DNA of 64,000 nt from Acetobacterium woodii DSM 1030. Lineage in GTDB: Bacteria; Bacillota; Clostridia; Eubacteriales; Eubacteriaceae. This document shows, in pieces, positions 52,483 to 60,842 of the stretch (positions are counted from its first letter, which is position 1; every line of letters starts with the position of its first letter). The notes beneath the pieces are model-generated. The model searched no databases, was not told the DNA's origin, and was given only the letters and a program-made list of their open reading frames with translations. The stretch lies in NCBI RefSeq assembly GCF_000247605.1, contig NC_016894.1, positions 3,523,732 through 3,587,731 of the forward strand, written 5' to 3'. The position numbers and the translations under genes are program-made.

Positions 52483-55400
52483 CTAAGTCATTAATAATTC
52501 TTGCACTGACCGCTTTAGTAATTTGGCCGTTTTGGCTGGTGATAAAGCCGTTGGGCTGTTAATGGTGACCTCCATGGTCACATTACCTCTGGCAAGTAGC
52601 TCGCTTGTTTCAGCATCGTAAACCCTTTCGCCACCTTTAAAATTAACCAACTCTCGACCATTTTCTCCCACCCAGTGAAGGCCAGCCGTTGCATAATTGG
52701 TTCCTGAAGCGTAACCAAAAATACTGGCCGGATCTACCTGCTCACCATCTTTAATAACGGAGAAATGCAAATGGGGGCCAGTGCTATTTCCGGTATTTCC
52801 GGAAAGACCAATCGTCTGCAGCTGGGCGACTAAGTCACCAACATTTACAAGCACCTCGGAGAGATGCCCATAAAGTGTTTCAAGACCATTACCGTGGTCT
52901 ATGGTTATTGAATTTCCATAACCTCCATTCCAACCGGCTTGAATTACTGTCCCAGCTCCGGCGGAGCCAACAGGTGTTCCTTCTGGCACGCCGATATCAA
53001 TCCCTTCATGATATTTTGAACCGACATCTCCAACATCATCACGATTGCCGAACCATGAAGTGATACTTCCGTTCACTGGAGCTACCAAGCTACCAAAATC
53101 AGAACCACCAATACCAATGCTCTTGAAGAATTCTGCAGCACCGCTACCAACGAAGTCAATAGCAGCTTTTAAATTGAAATTTCCATTGGCAAATGCTGCT
53201 TTAATCTCTTCGACCATGCTGTTGACAAATGCTATAAGGTTATCCCCATTCAAACCATTTATCAATCCCTGAATCATGTATTTACCAATTTCAAACAGTT
53301 TTTTCGCTGGGGATGCAATCCCGAATCCTTCTCTGAATTTTGTTAAAACCGTCTGAACTAATCCACCAACGGCATCAGTTAGATTGGTAACGCTCGTATT
53401 ATCATTGATTCCTTTTACCAATTCAGACAGCATATCTTTCGCAAGACTAAATAATTTGCCAGGTAATGCCCCAACAAGGCTTAATATTTTAGGTACTATG
53501 CCATTAGGTTCTTTACCCCAAGCATCACTAGCGGCTTCTTTGATCGAATCCCATTTTTTAGGAAGTTCCGTAACAATTTCATGAATTTTTGTAGTTACGT
53601 TTGTGAAAATTTCACCAGCTTTTGTCCCCAAATCATCGCGAATATTCGCCCACTTCGTTTGAGAATCATCTTTGCTGGTTTGCCATTTGGATGCCACATC
53701 ATCAGCGGTTTCTTTTATTTTACTGGTAACCTTTGAATAAATTTCACCAACCTTACTGGCCAGATCATCCCGGATGTTCGCCCATTTCGTCTGAGTATCA
53801 CTTTTTGTTTCTTCCCATTTAGCAGCAACACCCTTTGCCATTTCGGTAATCTTCCCAATCGTGTTGTCATAGATCGTTTTCCAAGCATTCTCAAGGAAGG
53901 TTACAACCCCATTCCAGGTATCGGTTGTATGCTGTACAATGCCATCCCAAATACCTTTTATAAAATCCAAGATACTTTGAAATATCAGGCTCACCCAATT
54001 GTAAAGCCCTTGAAAAACATTAGCTAGAAAATCAACCGCATTCTGTCCCATAGCCTTGGCAAATTCCCAGGCTGCTGCCCAATCTCCATTTAGCAGGGCA
54101 AAGACCAAACCAACAAAATTACTGATGAAACTGAGCAGATTACCGATAGCTTCAATAAATGGCGCAATTGCTACAATAATGTTCGCAAAGCCGTCGATAA
54201 AACCATTAATAAAATCTTTAACGATTGGTATTATCTGATTCCCTATGAAATCACCGATCTGTCCAAGCACCGGGCCGATCCCATCAATAAAACCCTGGAA
54301 CGCCTCTTTAGCCGGAGCTAACGCCTCGGCAATGCGACTAAACGCTTCAAATGCATGGACGCTTACGGAGTTAAAGGCCATTTCTGCCGATTTTCTAAAC
54401 GTCTCTGAATTCTGCCAGGCGCCGACCAGTATCGCAATAAAACCAGCAATAGCCGCTACAACAATAGCCACCGGACCCGTTAACGCCGCCAAAGAAGAAC
54501 CCATTCCCACAGCACCCTCGGCACCAGTGGCAAGGGATGCTGATGCTGTTCCCAAGGCTCCGTTAAGTATACCCCCGGTGGCAAATAGTCCGGCAACGTT
54601 GGACACAGCCCCAGCTAAACCGCCTAAAATTAATAAAACCGGGCCAATAGCTGCTGCTACCATCCCGATTTTTACAATAAACTCCTGTTGTCCCTCATCT
54701 AAGCTGTCAAACCAATCCGCCACACCTTGTATTTTTTCCGCTGCTGTCTCCATCATCGGAGCCAGCACATTCATAATGGTTTCGCCAAGCCCAGCCAAGG
54801 ATTCCTGAATGTTTTGCATCGACATTTCAAATTTTGCGCCACCATCCAGTAATTCATCATAAGTTCCGTCTAAGGTTCCATCAGAATTTTCAACGACTGC
54901 TAAAAACTCCTCATAAGAGAACCGACCGCCTTTGATTGCATCGGCTAAATCAGGTCCCGCCTTTTGACCAAATGTCTCAATAGCCATCGTCGTTGCGCTG
55001 GCAATATCCGGCGTTTCTTCAATGGCTTTTAGAGTCTTTTTAAATTCTTCCCGGGGATCTTTACCCGCTGCTGCCCAGTTAGAAATGGCTTTTTTCATCC
55101 CACTAAATGCAATTTCAGTGTTAACCCCGGCTTTTTCCCATCCGGCAAAGATAGCGATGCTTTCCTGGGTATCAAATCCAAGGGCTCGCATTGGCGCACC
55201 ATATTTGGTCAGATTCTCAGTCAGTGATTCAACCGAAATTCCAGATGCTTGACTGGCAGCTGATAATTGATCAAGGATTGTTTTATAATCGGCTGTATCA
55301 ATCCCTGCGTCGCTCATTGCCCGGGAAACAAGCTGGACTCCTTGGGTGGCATCCACTCCGGTAATCTCAGCAAATTTTAGAAAGTCTTTACTCATACTTT

Positions 55401-55812
55401 CCAGGCCATCGCCAGTGGTTCCAAAGCGGGTATTAACCTCCCCAATCGCTCCACCGACATCGTCAAAACTACCGATGACTGACCCCGAAACATTTTTGAA
55501 TACTTTTTCTAAATCGCCGGCAGCATCGCCGGTGGCTCCGGTAGCCTTAATCATAACGTCCATGCCATCATCAACCGCATTAAAGGCCACCACACTGGCA
55601 GCCCCTAAAGCAACAATCGGAGCGGTCACATATTTTGAAAACCCTTCTCCCGCTGAATTTAATCCATTCCGGATACTGTCAGCCTTATCAGCCACGGCAC
55701 CGAACTTTTTACCTAAGATCTCGGCATTATTTCCGGCCAGATCCATTTCATTATTGGCTTCGCTCGTATCAACAAAAATCGAACCAAACAGTTTAAAGAT
55801 CTCAAACGCCAT
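52483..55812 (-). CDS. Phage tail tape measure protein with M23 peptidase domain
   Basis: The 1109-residue protein has an N-terminal helical region containing FDDVGGAIGEVNTRFG and the TP901-type tape-measure core. Hydrophobic segments follow at about 390-480 and 520-620, and WxxI/DDLxxKVGEIY-type helical repeats at about 670-760. Near the C-terminus (about 940-1040) is an M23 metallopeptidase with HEGIDIG and GPHLHFS, the His/Asp and HxH zinc ligands. It sets tail length and, through the peptidase, may cut peptidoglycan during DNA entry. The start overlaps the end of the chaperone frame by 11 bases. Confidence 0.92.
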   Translation of the reverse strand: MAFEIFKLFGSIFVDTSEANNEMDLAGNNAEILGKKFGAVADKADSIRNGLNSAGEGFSKYVTAPIVALGAASVVAFNAVDDGMDVMIKATGATGDAAGDLEKVFKNVSGSVIGSFDDVGGAIGEVNTRFGTTGDGLESMSKDFLKFAEITGVDATQGVQLVSRAMSDAGIDTADYKTILDQLSAASQASGISVESLTENLTKYGAPMRALGFDTQESIAIFAGWEKAGVNTEIAFSGMKKAISNWAAAGKDPREEFKKTLKAIEETPDIASATTMAIETFGQKAGPDLADAIKGGRFSYEEFLAVVENSDGTLDGTYDELLDGGAKFEMSMQNIQESLAGLGETIMNVLAPMMETAAEKIQGVADWFDSLDEGQQEFIVKIGMVAAAIGPVLLILGGLAGAVSNVAGLFATGGILNGALGTASASLATGAEGAVGMGSSLAALTGPVAIVVAAIAGFIAILVGAWQNSETFRKSAEMAFNSVSVHAFEAFSRIAEALAPAKEAFQGFIDGIGPVLGQIGDFIGNQIIPIVKDFINGFIDGFANIIVAIAPFIEAIGNLLSFISNFVGLVFALLNGDWAAAWEFAKAMGQNAVDFLANVFQGLYNWVSLIFQSILDFIKGIWDGIVQHTTDTWNGVVTFLENAWKTIYDNTIGKITEMAKGVAAKWEETKSDTQTKWANIRDDLASKVGEIYSKVTSKIKETADDVASKWQTSKDDSQTKWANIRDDLGTKAGEIFTNVTTKIHEIVTELPKKWDSIKEAASDAWGKEPNGIVPKILSLVGALPGKLFSLAKDMLSELVKGINDNTSVTNLTDAVGGLVQTVLTKFREGFGIASPAKKLFEIGKYMIQGLINGLNGDNLIAFVNSMVEEIKAAFANGNFNLKAAIDFVGSGAAEFFKSIGIGGSDFGSLVAPVNGSITSWFGNRDDVGDVGSKYHEGIDIGVPEGTPVGSAGAGTVIQAGWNGGYGNSITIDHGNGLETLYGHLSEVLVNVGDLVAQLQTIGLSGNTGNSTGPHLHFSVIKDGEQVDPASIFGYASGTNYATAGLHWVGENGRELVNFKGGERVYDAETSELLARGNVTMEVTINSPTALSPAKTAKLLKRSVQELLMT

Positions 55813-56167
55813 TAGCTACACCCCCTTTCAGGGTAAGGTTGATGATCTTTTCAACTTTTTCATTAATTTCGCTGATCGTCTCTGCTTTCGTTTTTGGTGC
55901 CGCTCTCGGCTGGGCGCTTTCGATTTTGGCAAGTTCTTTATAAGCTTCAAAGGTGATAAAGTTCTCTACCCCCATATGCCGGTAATCAACTAAATAACGG
56001 TCCCACAATTTCGCATCCTCTTCTTTTTCAAAGGCTTTGCGAATAAATGCGAGACCGCTATCAATATCCATATTTAAAATATAGTCGATGTTGTTATATC
56101 GTCTTAGGAGCAACTCCTCGATGTCAGTAACATCTACTGAGTTGCTGACTTGAAAAAAGATGCCCAC
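55802..56167 (-). CDS. Tail assembly chaperone, downstream frame (reached by -1 frameshift)
   Basis: This 121-codon frame opens with GTG at 56167 but lies in the -1 frame relative to the upstream chaperone gene and overlaps its end. The frame is best read as the T part of a G/GT pair: ribosomes slipping at 56158-56152 would continue into FFQVSNSVDVTDIEELL. The segment contains RAFEKEEDAKLWDRYLVDYRHM and ends before the tape-measure start. The fused protein would hold the tape measure during tail assembly. There is no good ribosome site for separate expression. Confidence 0.8.
   Translation of the reverse strand: MGIFFQVSNSVDVTDIEELLLRRYNNIDYILNMDIDSGLAFIRKAFEKEEDAKLWDRYLVDYRHMGVENFITFEAYKELAKIESAQPRAAPKTKAETISEINEKVEKIINLTLKGGVANGV
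56109..56158 (-). promoter_or_regulatory. Programmed -1 ribosomal frameshift signal in tail chaperone gene
   Basis: In the zero frame of the upstream gene the minus strand reads T TTT TTC (56158-56152), a canonical X XXY YYZ slippery heptamer. Five bases later AGCAACTC (56146-56139) pairs with GAGTTGCT (56116-56109). An inner GATGT/ACATC stem (56134-56130 with 56124-56120) stacks within. The downstream ORF is exactly in the -1 frame. This is the usual arrangement in siphoviral tail chaperones. Confidence 0.85.
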
Positions 56168-56538
56168 TTCTGAGCATCGGCCACATCTTTCAGTTTTTCA
56201 ATAGTATCCATCAAATCATTCTCGGCCACTTCTTCCGGTTTGCATTGGAAAGGCCGGGCAATAAAAGCATAGATTTCATCTTCGGCTTTCTTGTTTGCAA
56301 AGATTTCCATCACCGAAAAAGCAAGATCAATTCCCACCTCTGCCTGGGATGGTTTTTCCTGAACGACTTCTGTCTTTTCCCCTTCTTCATTTTCCACCAA
56401 CGCCAGTTTAGGCTGTTTTTCTTTTTTGGGGATATTCTTAGCAATCTTCTTAAGCTCATCTTTAACCCCGGTTCTTTTGACCATCCGCATAAATTCAAAT
56501 AAGTCCGCCGTATTTAGTTTTCGTACATTTTCAATCAT
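56134..56538 (-). CDS. Tail assembly chaperone, upstream frame (G protein)
   Basis: The 134-residue product starts MIENVRKLNTADLFEFMRMVKRTG. It has a Lys-rich middle (KKIAKNIPKKEKQPK) and a helical C-terminus ending KWASFFKSATQ. It sits between the major tail protein and tape-measure genes, where G/GT chaperones are coded. Most ribosomes should stop at 56134 and a minority slip at the T6 run just before. The sequence itself is not diagnostic; position and frameshift signal make the call. Confidence 0.82.
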   Translation of the reverse strand: MIENVRKLNTADLFEFMRMVKRTGVKDELKKIAKNIPKKEKQPKLALVENEEGEKTEVVQEKPSQAEVGIDLAFSVMEIFANKKAEDEIYAFIARPFQCKPEEVAENDLMDTIEKLKDVADAQKWASFFKSATQ

Positions 56539-56542
56539 TTAA

Positions 56543-57385
56543 TTATTCTCCAATTCTGTAAGTTTCGGTCATGGTCGCACTGTCGGCCATTCCGGATTTC
56601 ATTGCTTTTGCTTTTAAGATCGTATCGGTTGCCACCGTAATTTCAGTGGAGTAAGCCGTATCATCTGCCGTTGGCTCAAAACCGTTGGTTGTGTAATAAA
56701 TCGTTGCGCCCACTGTTGCACATGTTAAGCTGACAGTTTGGCTGGTTGCATAGGTTCCACCCTTCACGCTGGCAACCGGAGTAGCAACATTAGATCCTTT
56801 TGGATAATAGATCCGATAAGGCGGGGCATCCAGAGTGCCTTCACCGGTATCTTCATAATGTCCATAGACGGTAACGGGGATGACCCCTTCTTTTTTATCC
56901 TCAACCTTGATATTTAACCCATCGGTTGACAGTGCGTTGAAGACCTGAATAATAATGGGCTCCTCACTGCCGGTAATGGTTCCAATATAGGTGATGTTAT
57001 CCACATAATCCCCATCCTCAAAGGCATTTCGTCCGGTGATAATGTCATAGGTGCCATTGGTGGTCGTATCAACATCAGCAGCACCAAGAGCCATGGCTAA
57101 AATTGCCGGGGTAGTTTCAATAAAGTTCATGGTCATGGATACATCAATATAATCAATGATCTCAGTCCCTTTGCCTTTTCCGGGCAGTCCATCAATCTCA
57201 ATGTTTCGAATCTCAGCAGCCGCCTTAAACTCACCACCGCCCTGAGTAGCTCCAATGAGTTTTCCACCAAGTCGGGCAGATTCATAGGTGTCCGTACCGA
57301 CAATAAAATTTTTAAAAAACGCACCGGCACCAGTATGGAGATTCTCCATGGTTTTCGGATTGTAACCTGTTCGTACTTTTCCCAT
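56543..57385 (-). CDS. Phage major tail protein with C-terminal chitobiase-like domain
   Basis: This 280-residue protein's first 195 residues look like a siphoviral tube protein: NLHTGAGAFFKNFIVG, GEFKAAAEIRNIEIDGLPGKGKG and MTMNFIETTPAILAMALG. The last 75 (ATPVASVKGGTYATSQTVSL through GATIYYTTNGFEPT) match the chitobiase/hexosaminidase C-terminal beta domain (CHB_HEX_C), an Ig-like decoration often added to tail tubes. The decoration could bind cell-wall sugars. The start, two bases after the frameshifted tail-terminator frame, has GGAAGGAAG upstream. Confidence 0.85.
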   Translation of the reverse strand: MGKVRTGYNPKTMENLHTGAGAFFKNFIVGTDTYESARLGGKLIGATQGGGEFKAAAEIRNIEIDGLPGKGKGTEIIDYIDVSMTMNFIETTPAILAMALGAADVDTTTNGTYDIITGRNAFEDGDYVDNITYIGTITGSEEPIIIQVFNALSTDGLNIKVEDKKEGVIPVTVYGHYEDTGEGTLDAPPYRIYYPKGSNVATPVASVKGGTYATSQTVSLTCATVGATIYYTTNGFEPTADDTAYSTEITVATDTILKAKAMKSGMADSATMTETYRIGE

Positions 57386-57387
57386 TT

Positions 57388-57748
57388 TTATTCTTCCTTT
57401 CCGTAATAGCGGACCAAGAAAGATTCATTAATCCGCTTAATAATTGTTTCATCCAACCGTTGCCGGTCATCATTTTTATAGATTGTAATGCTGTGATTTT
57501 CATTTGTTAAGCGTATATTTATTCAAATAATCGCCCACATTATCCGCTAATGTTTCCAGTTCGATGGAGTCCGGTTTGTCCGCCCAGTAGTCCAGTTCCA
57601 GTTTTTTACTGGCCCCGATATCGCTTATCTGAAAGGTGATATAAGGGTAAGGAGTAGTTTTGGTCGCCTTCATATAAAAAACGCCCATATGGACGTTTCG
57701 AATGATTTTTTTGATTTCTTCAATTAACAGCACCGTTTTACTCGCCAT
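57388..57748 (-). pseudogene. Tail terminator-like protein gene with a one-base frameshift near its 3' end
   Basis: From the ATG at 57748 (MASKTVLLIEEIKKII; GGTGG five bases upstream) the frame stops at 57500 after YTLNK. Dropping one A near 57503-57505 (AACAAATGAAA to AACAATGAAA) continues the frame as NENHSITIYKNDDRQRLDET, then IIKRINESFLVRYYGKEE, ending TAA at 57388-57390, two bases before the major tail start. The natural sequence and ideal spacing show this is the original C-terminus. It would cap the tail or join it to the head. The present allele may be inactive, or the extra base is a sequencing error. Confidence 0.7.
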
Positions 57749-58196
57749 CTGAGCCACCTTCATATTCCTCTTCATTGATTTTAGCCAATGCAGCCGCTTC
57801 GGATTCCAATGAGCTTAAATATTGAGATTCAATCTCAACGATTTTGGCAATATTGTCCTGGGTAACTTTGGTCAGTAAACCAAGCGCCGGAGTCTTTGAT
57901 GATCCCTTTTCCTGGAAGCCACCATAAAAGGCGTTAGGTTTCAAACCCACCTGCAGATCACAATCTTTTTTTCGCACCCAATACTGGGTAAACTTGCCAA
58001 CCTTGCCCCGGCGTTTTTTAAAATGTCCATAATAAGCCAGACGAAATTCTTTTGTCAGATACTTACCAACATCCCGGAGGGCTGCCCGGGTTAATTCAGA
58101 CAGGGTATATTTAACCCGATCCACATTTGATGTATATTGAATCGTGGTTTTCCCCTTCTTAACCAATACTTTCGTCACTGATGGAGGCATCCCCAT
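57738..58196 (-). CDS. HK97 gp10-like head-tail/neck protein
   Basis: The start at 58196 (MGMPPSVTKVLVKKGK) has GGGGGA six bases upstream. The 152-residue basic protein has a helical region, FRLAYYGHFKKRRGKVGKFT, and the conserved GFQEKGSSKTPALGLL, typical of the HK97 gp10/putative tail-component family. The acidic tail (NEEEYEGGSDGE) overlaps the next start. It lies in the neck gene cluster between head closure and tail terminator. Confidence 0.8.
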   Translation of the reverse strand: MGMPPSVTKVLVKKGKTTIQYTSNVDRVKYTLSELTRAALRDVGKYLTKEFRLAYYGHFKKRRGKVGKFTQYWVRKKDCDLQVGLKPNAFYGGFQEKGSSKTPALGLLTKVTQDNIAKIVEIESQYLSSLESEAAALAKINEEEYEGGSDGE

Positions 58197-58494
58197 GTTT
58201 AATCCCCCTTTCAAGAACTACTTCGATATCCTCACTGTCAACCGCATAGGTCCGGATCATGGTATAAACCTCATCCTCAAACTTAATATAGCGCTGGCCT
58301 GCATAATCAGCCTGTTTTAAAGTCAGGGTGATGGATGGCTTATAATCAGTGGTCGCTGCCTGATAAAACTCCGACATCCGGATTGATTTCTGATCACAGA
58401 AAACATAATCTTCAAAGGTAACAGCCTCATACTTTTCACCGATGGCGTTTTCTGCTTCAGCTTCGATCCCCAAATAACAGATACTTATCCACAT
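58159..58494 (-). CDS. Phage head closure protein (head-tail adaptor-like)
   Basis: This 111-residue protein has beta-rich segments (GEKYEAVTFEDYVFCDQKSI, PSITLTLKQADYAGQRYIKF, YTMIRTYAVDSEDIEVVLER), the pattern of small SPP1 gp16-like closure proteins. It starts immediately after the connector gene and overlaps the gp10-like gene by 38 bases. The assignment depends mainly on position. Confidence 0.7.
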   Translation of the reverse strand: MWISICYLGIEAEAENAIGEKYEAVTFEDYVFCDQKSIRMSEFYQAATTDYKPSITLTLKQADYAGQRYIKFEDEVYTMIRTYAVDSEDIEVVLERGIKHGDASISDESIG

Positions 58495-58797
58495 TTACAC
58501 ACCCTCTTCCGGTAAAACAATCACTTCGATAGGTTCCACATTATAGTCACCACACAAAGCCAGATGCCGTTTAATGGCTTCGTAGCTTTCCATATATTTT
58601 TCACCGTCTTTGTTATCAAGGCCGAAATTGGCTTTTACGTAGGTCTTAACCGCCTGCTTAATCAACGGGTCGGTATCGTCGATGATTTTCACCCCGGATA
58701 TGGAAAGATCCAGCTTACAGGCTTCAATTAGATCGGTTATTTCTTCATCGAAAACAATATTTTTAATCCGTAAGGCATTTCTGATTGATTCAATCAT
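58495..58797 (-). CDS. Head-tail connector protein (gp6-like)
   Basis: This 100-residue helical protein has IRNALRIKNIVFDEEITDLIEACK in its first helices and a later VKTYVKANFGLDN segment, the signature of HK97 gp6/phage_gp6 connector proteins. They form the ring under the portal. It lies 41 bases downstream of the capsid gene. Confidence 0.85.
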   Translation of the reverse strand: MIESIRNALRIKNIVFDEEITDLIEACKLDLSISGVKIIDDTDPLIKQAVKTYVKANFGLDNKDGEKYMESYEAIKRHLALCGDYNVEPIEVIVLPEEGV

Positions 58798-58838
58798 TTA
58801 ATTCACCCATTAAAAGGGGGCATTGCCCCCTAACCCTT

Positions 58839-60074
58839 CTATACCTTTTTGATAAGCGCAAATGCCTTATTTGTCACCACATCACCATCAATAATTGAAT
58901 AGCTCATGTAGGTGGTTGTTCTGGCCTTAATATGATCTTCCTGATATAAGGTAATATCCTGATTAACGTTCATGGCATAACCTCGGCCATAATTACCAAT
59001 GAGAATATTTCCTTCGGCCGCCGCTTCTTCTTTTACCGGCAAGCCAAACATACGACCAACACCGGCACCAGTAGGATCGGGAACAAAATAAGGATTTCCC
59101 ATTTCATTTAAAACATTGGCCAGCTCATTCCAGATTGTGGCATTATCGGCGTAAATGGCTGCCCCACTTCCCAGATACCCACTTTTAATTTTTGCCAAAG
59201 CCGATGTAATCTTTTTATAGGTCAGGGGATCAGCCGTCGCAAAGGTAATAACCTGTGGCGTTCCTGCTTCTGCATTCAAAGCTGTTACCACACCTTTAGG
59301 CTGAGCTTTAAAGGTATCGCTTTCGCCTGGTTTTCCTTTTCCGGTAAAAACAGATTTAGCAATGGCATTCCCCATTTTTTCAGCAATTTTTCTGGCAATA
59401 TAATTTAAGAAATCACCCATGGCCATTTTCTTAATCTTCCATGATACATCAACGGCTTTCGGAAGTTCGCAACCCGTTAACTCAACCGTTCCAAAACCAA
59501 CATCATCTCCCTCTGCCGAGGTTGCTTCATCAATCCATTCAGCATCGGTAATGCTATCATCGTCTTTAATCAGCGTAAGATCGCCGGGGACAAAGGTTTT
59601 AAAAATATCCTGCAATACAGGGTGAGCATCGGCAATTTCCTGCCAGATTTTAGCGGTTACGGTTTCGGGAATCACCACCTGATGATCGGTGGCAGTTTGA
59701 ACGGCATTTCGATAATCGGTATTGATCCGGTCGAATACCGCTTTTTCCTCCTGTGTTGAAGGTTTGTTTACCAGAAAATTATAAAAGGCTCGTTCATGCA
59801 ACTCTGTTTCGGTCGTTGTTTCACCAAAACTTGCAAGTACTTGTCCAAATTCAATCCCTTGATTAACAACTGACTGTGTTTCGATATTTACCACCGGCGC
59901 CCCTCGCAAGGCTGCAGCATTCGCCTGGGCCGTTCGCTCGGCTTCAAACTGGTTATCCAGAGCCGTAACCTCGGCCATTTTCGCATTGGCATTTTCCACA
60001 TCGCCACTATTAATCAATCCATCGACCTCTGCCAACAATTCGTTTCTCATTTTCAAATACTGTTCTTTAGTCAT
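58839..60074 (-). CDS. Major capsid protein (HK97 fold)
   Basis: The 411-residue protein has an N-terminal helical scaffold-like segment (about 1-100: EQYLKMRNELLAEVDGLI). The HK97 capsid domain follows, with AKIWQEIADAHPVLQDIFKTF, LPKAVDVSWKIKKMAMG and ILIGNYGRGYAMNVNQDITL. The N-terminal part is probably removed by the ClpP-like protease encoded just upstream, whose gene overlaps by eight bases. A short GC-rich palindrome follows the stop. Confidence 0.92.
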   Translation of the reverse strand: MTKEQYLKMRNELLAEVDGLINSGDVENANAKMAEVTALDNQFEAERTAQANAAALRGAPVVNIETQSVVNQGIEFGQVLASFGETTTETELHERAFYNFLVNKPSTQEEKAVFDRINTDYRNAVQTATDHQVVIPETVTAKIWQEIADAHPVLQDIFKTFVPGDLTLIKDDDSITDAEWIDEATSAEGDDVGFGTVELTGCELPKAVDVSWKIKKMAMGDFLNYIARKIAEKMGNAIAKSVFTGKGKPGESDTFKAQPKGVVTALNAEAGTPQVITFATADPLTYKKITSALAKIKSGYLGSGAAIYADNATIWNELANVLNEMGNPYFVPDPTGAGVGRMFGLPVKEEAAAEGNILIGNYGRGYAMNVNQDITLYQEDHIKARTTTYMSYSIIDGDVVTNKAFALIKKV

Positions 60075-60840
60075 TTTTTACATCACCTTTCAGTTTTAAA
60101 TAATTTAAATAAGCCTTTGCTGATTCAAGATTCTGATCAACAAGGGCTTTTAGTTTGTTTTCTTGATTTTCATTTTTCTCCGGAGCGTTTCCCCGGGATT
60201 CCCGCATTTTGGCAATCACACTAGGGCTTAACCGGGGGATCGCTGCGTACATGGCTTTGGCGTTTTCTTTCAAAACACTATTAAATAATTGATTCTGATA
60301 GAATCCCTCTTCATCATCAACATTAAACAGCACCTTATCCACAAGCCCCAGCGCCCGGGCATCATGGGCAGTCATCCATGTGGTCTCATCCATCAGCTTT
60401 AACGCTGCCTCCATGCTCATGCCAGATTTAACACAATAGGCATTGGCAATGGAACGATTGGCTTTCTTTAAGCTGTCCGATGCGGAATCCATATCCCGGT
60501 AATCCCCACTCTGACGCGTCCACACATTATGGACCATCATCTGGGCGGTCGGACTCATTTCACAATAACCGGCCATCGCAATCACGCTGGCAGCACTGGC
60601 CGCCAAACCCGTCACCTTGATTTTCACGTTGTTGTAATCCTTAAGGGCCGTATAAATTTCCGATGCAACAAAAATATCACCACCGGGACTATTCACCGAA
60701 ACTTCCAGTACATCACCATTAGCCGACCGAATCTTATTACGGATATCTGCTGCCGTAGTGCAGGGCTGTTCAAAGTAATCATAGATCCACTTATCACCAT
60801 CCGGGACAATCGTCCCTCTTACTTCAATTTCAACAGGCAT
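60067..60840 (-). CDS. Head maturation protease, ClpP-related
   Basis: The 257-residue protein shows the ClpP fold. It has VSVNSPGGDIFVASEIYTAL, the nucleophile region VTGLAASAASVIAMAG (catalytic Ser about residue 87) and the histidine in QMMVHNVWTRQSGD (about 105-107). Phage versions cut scaffold segments from the capsid protein inside the prohead. The C-terminal Glu/Asn-rich tail is probably the scaffold-contact region. It lies between portal and capsid genes, the canonical order. Confidence 0.92.
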   Translation of the reverse strand: MPVEIEVRGTIVPDGDKWIYDYFEQPCTTAADIRNKIRSANGDVLEVSVNSPGGDIFVASEIYTALKDYNNVKIKVTGLAASAASVIAMAGYCEMSPTAQMMVHNVWTRQSGDYRDMDSASDSLKKANRSIANAYCVKSGMSMEAALKLMDETTWMTAHDARALGLVDKVLFNVDDEEGFYQNQLFNSVLKENAKAMYAAIPRLSPSVIAKMRESRGNAPEKNENQENKLKALVDQNLESAKAYLNYLKLKGDVKND

Positions 60841-60842
60841 TC

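Noticed and set aside
54245-54808. Long plus-strand ORF opposite the tape measure gene
   Set aside because: It is low-complexity Ala/Pro/Ser-rich, a shadow of the strongly biased minus-strand gene.
57312-57503. 63-codon ORF overlapping the end of the tail-terminator gene
   Set aside because: The neighbouring frame gives a much more natural protein end (NENHSITIYKNDDRQ...) leading to the next gene's start, so a frameshift explains the region better.
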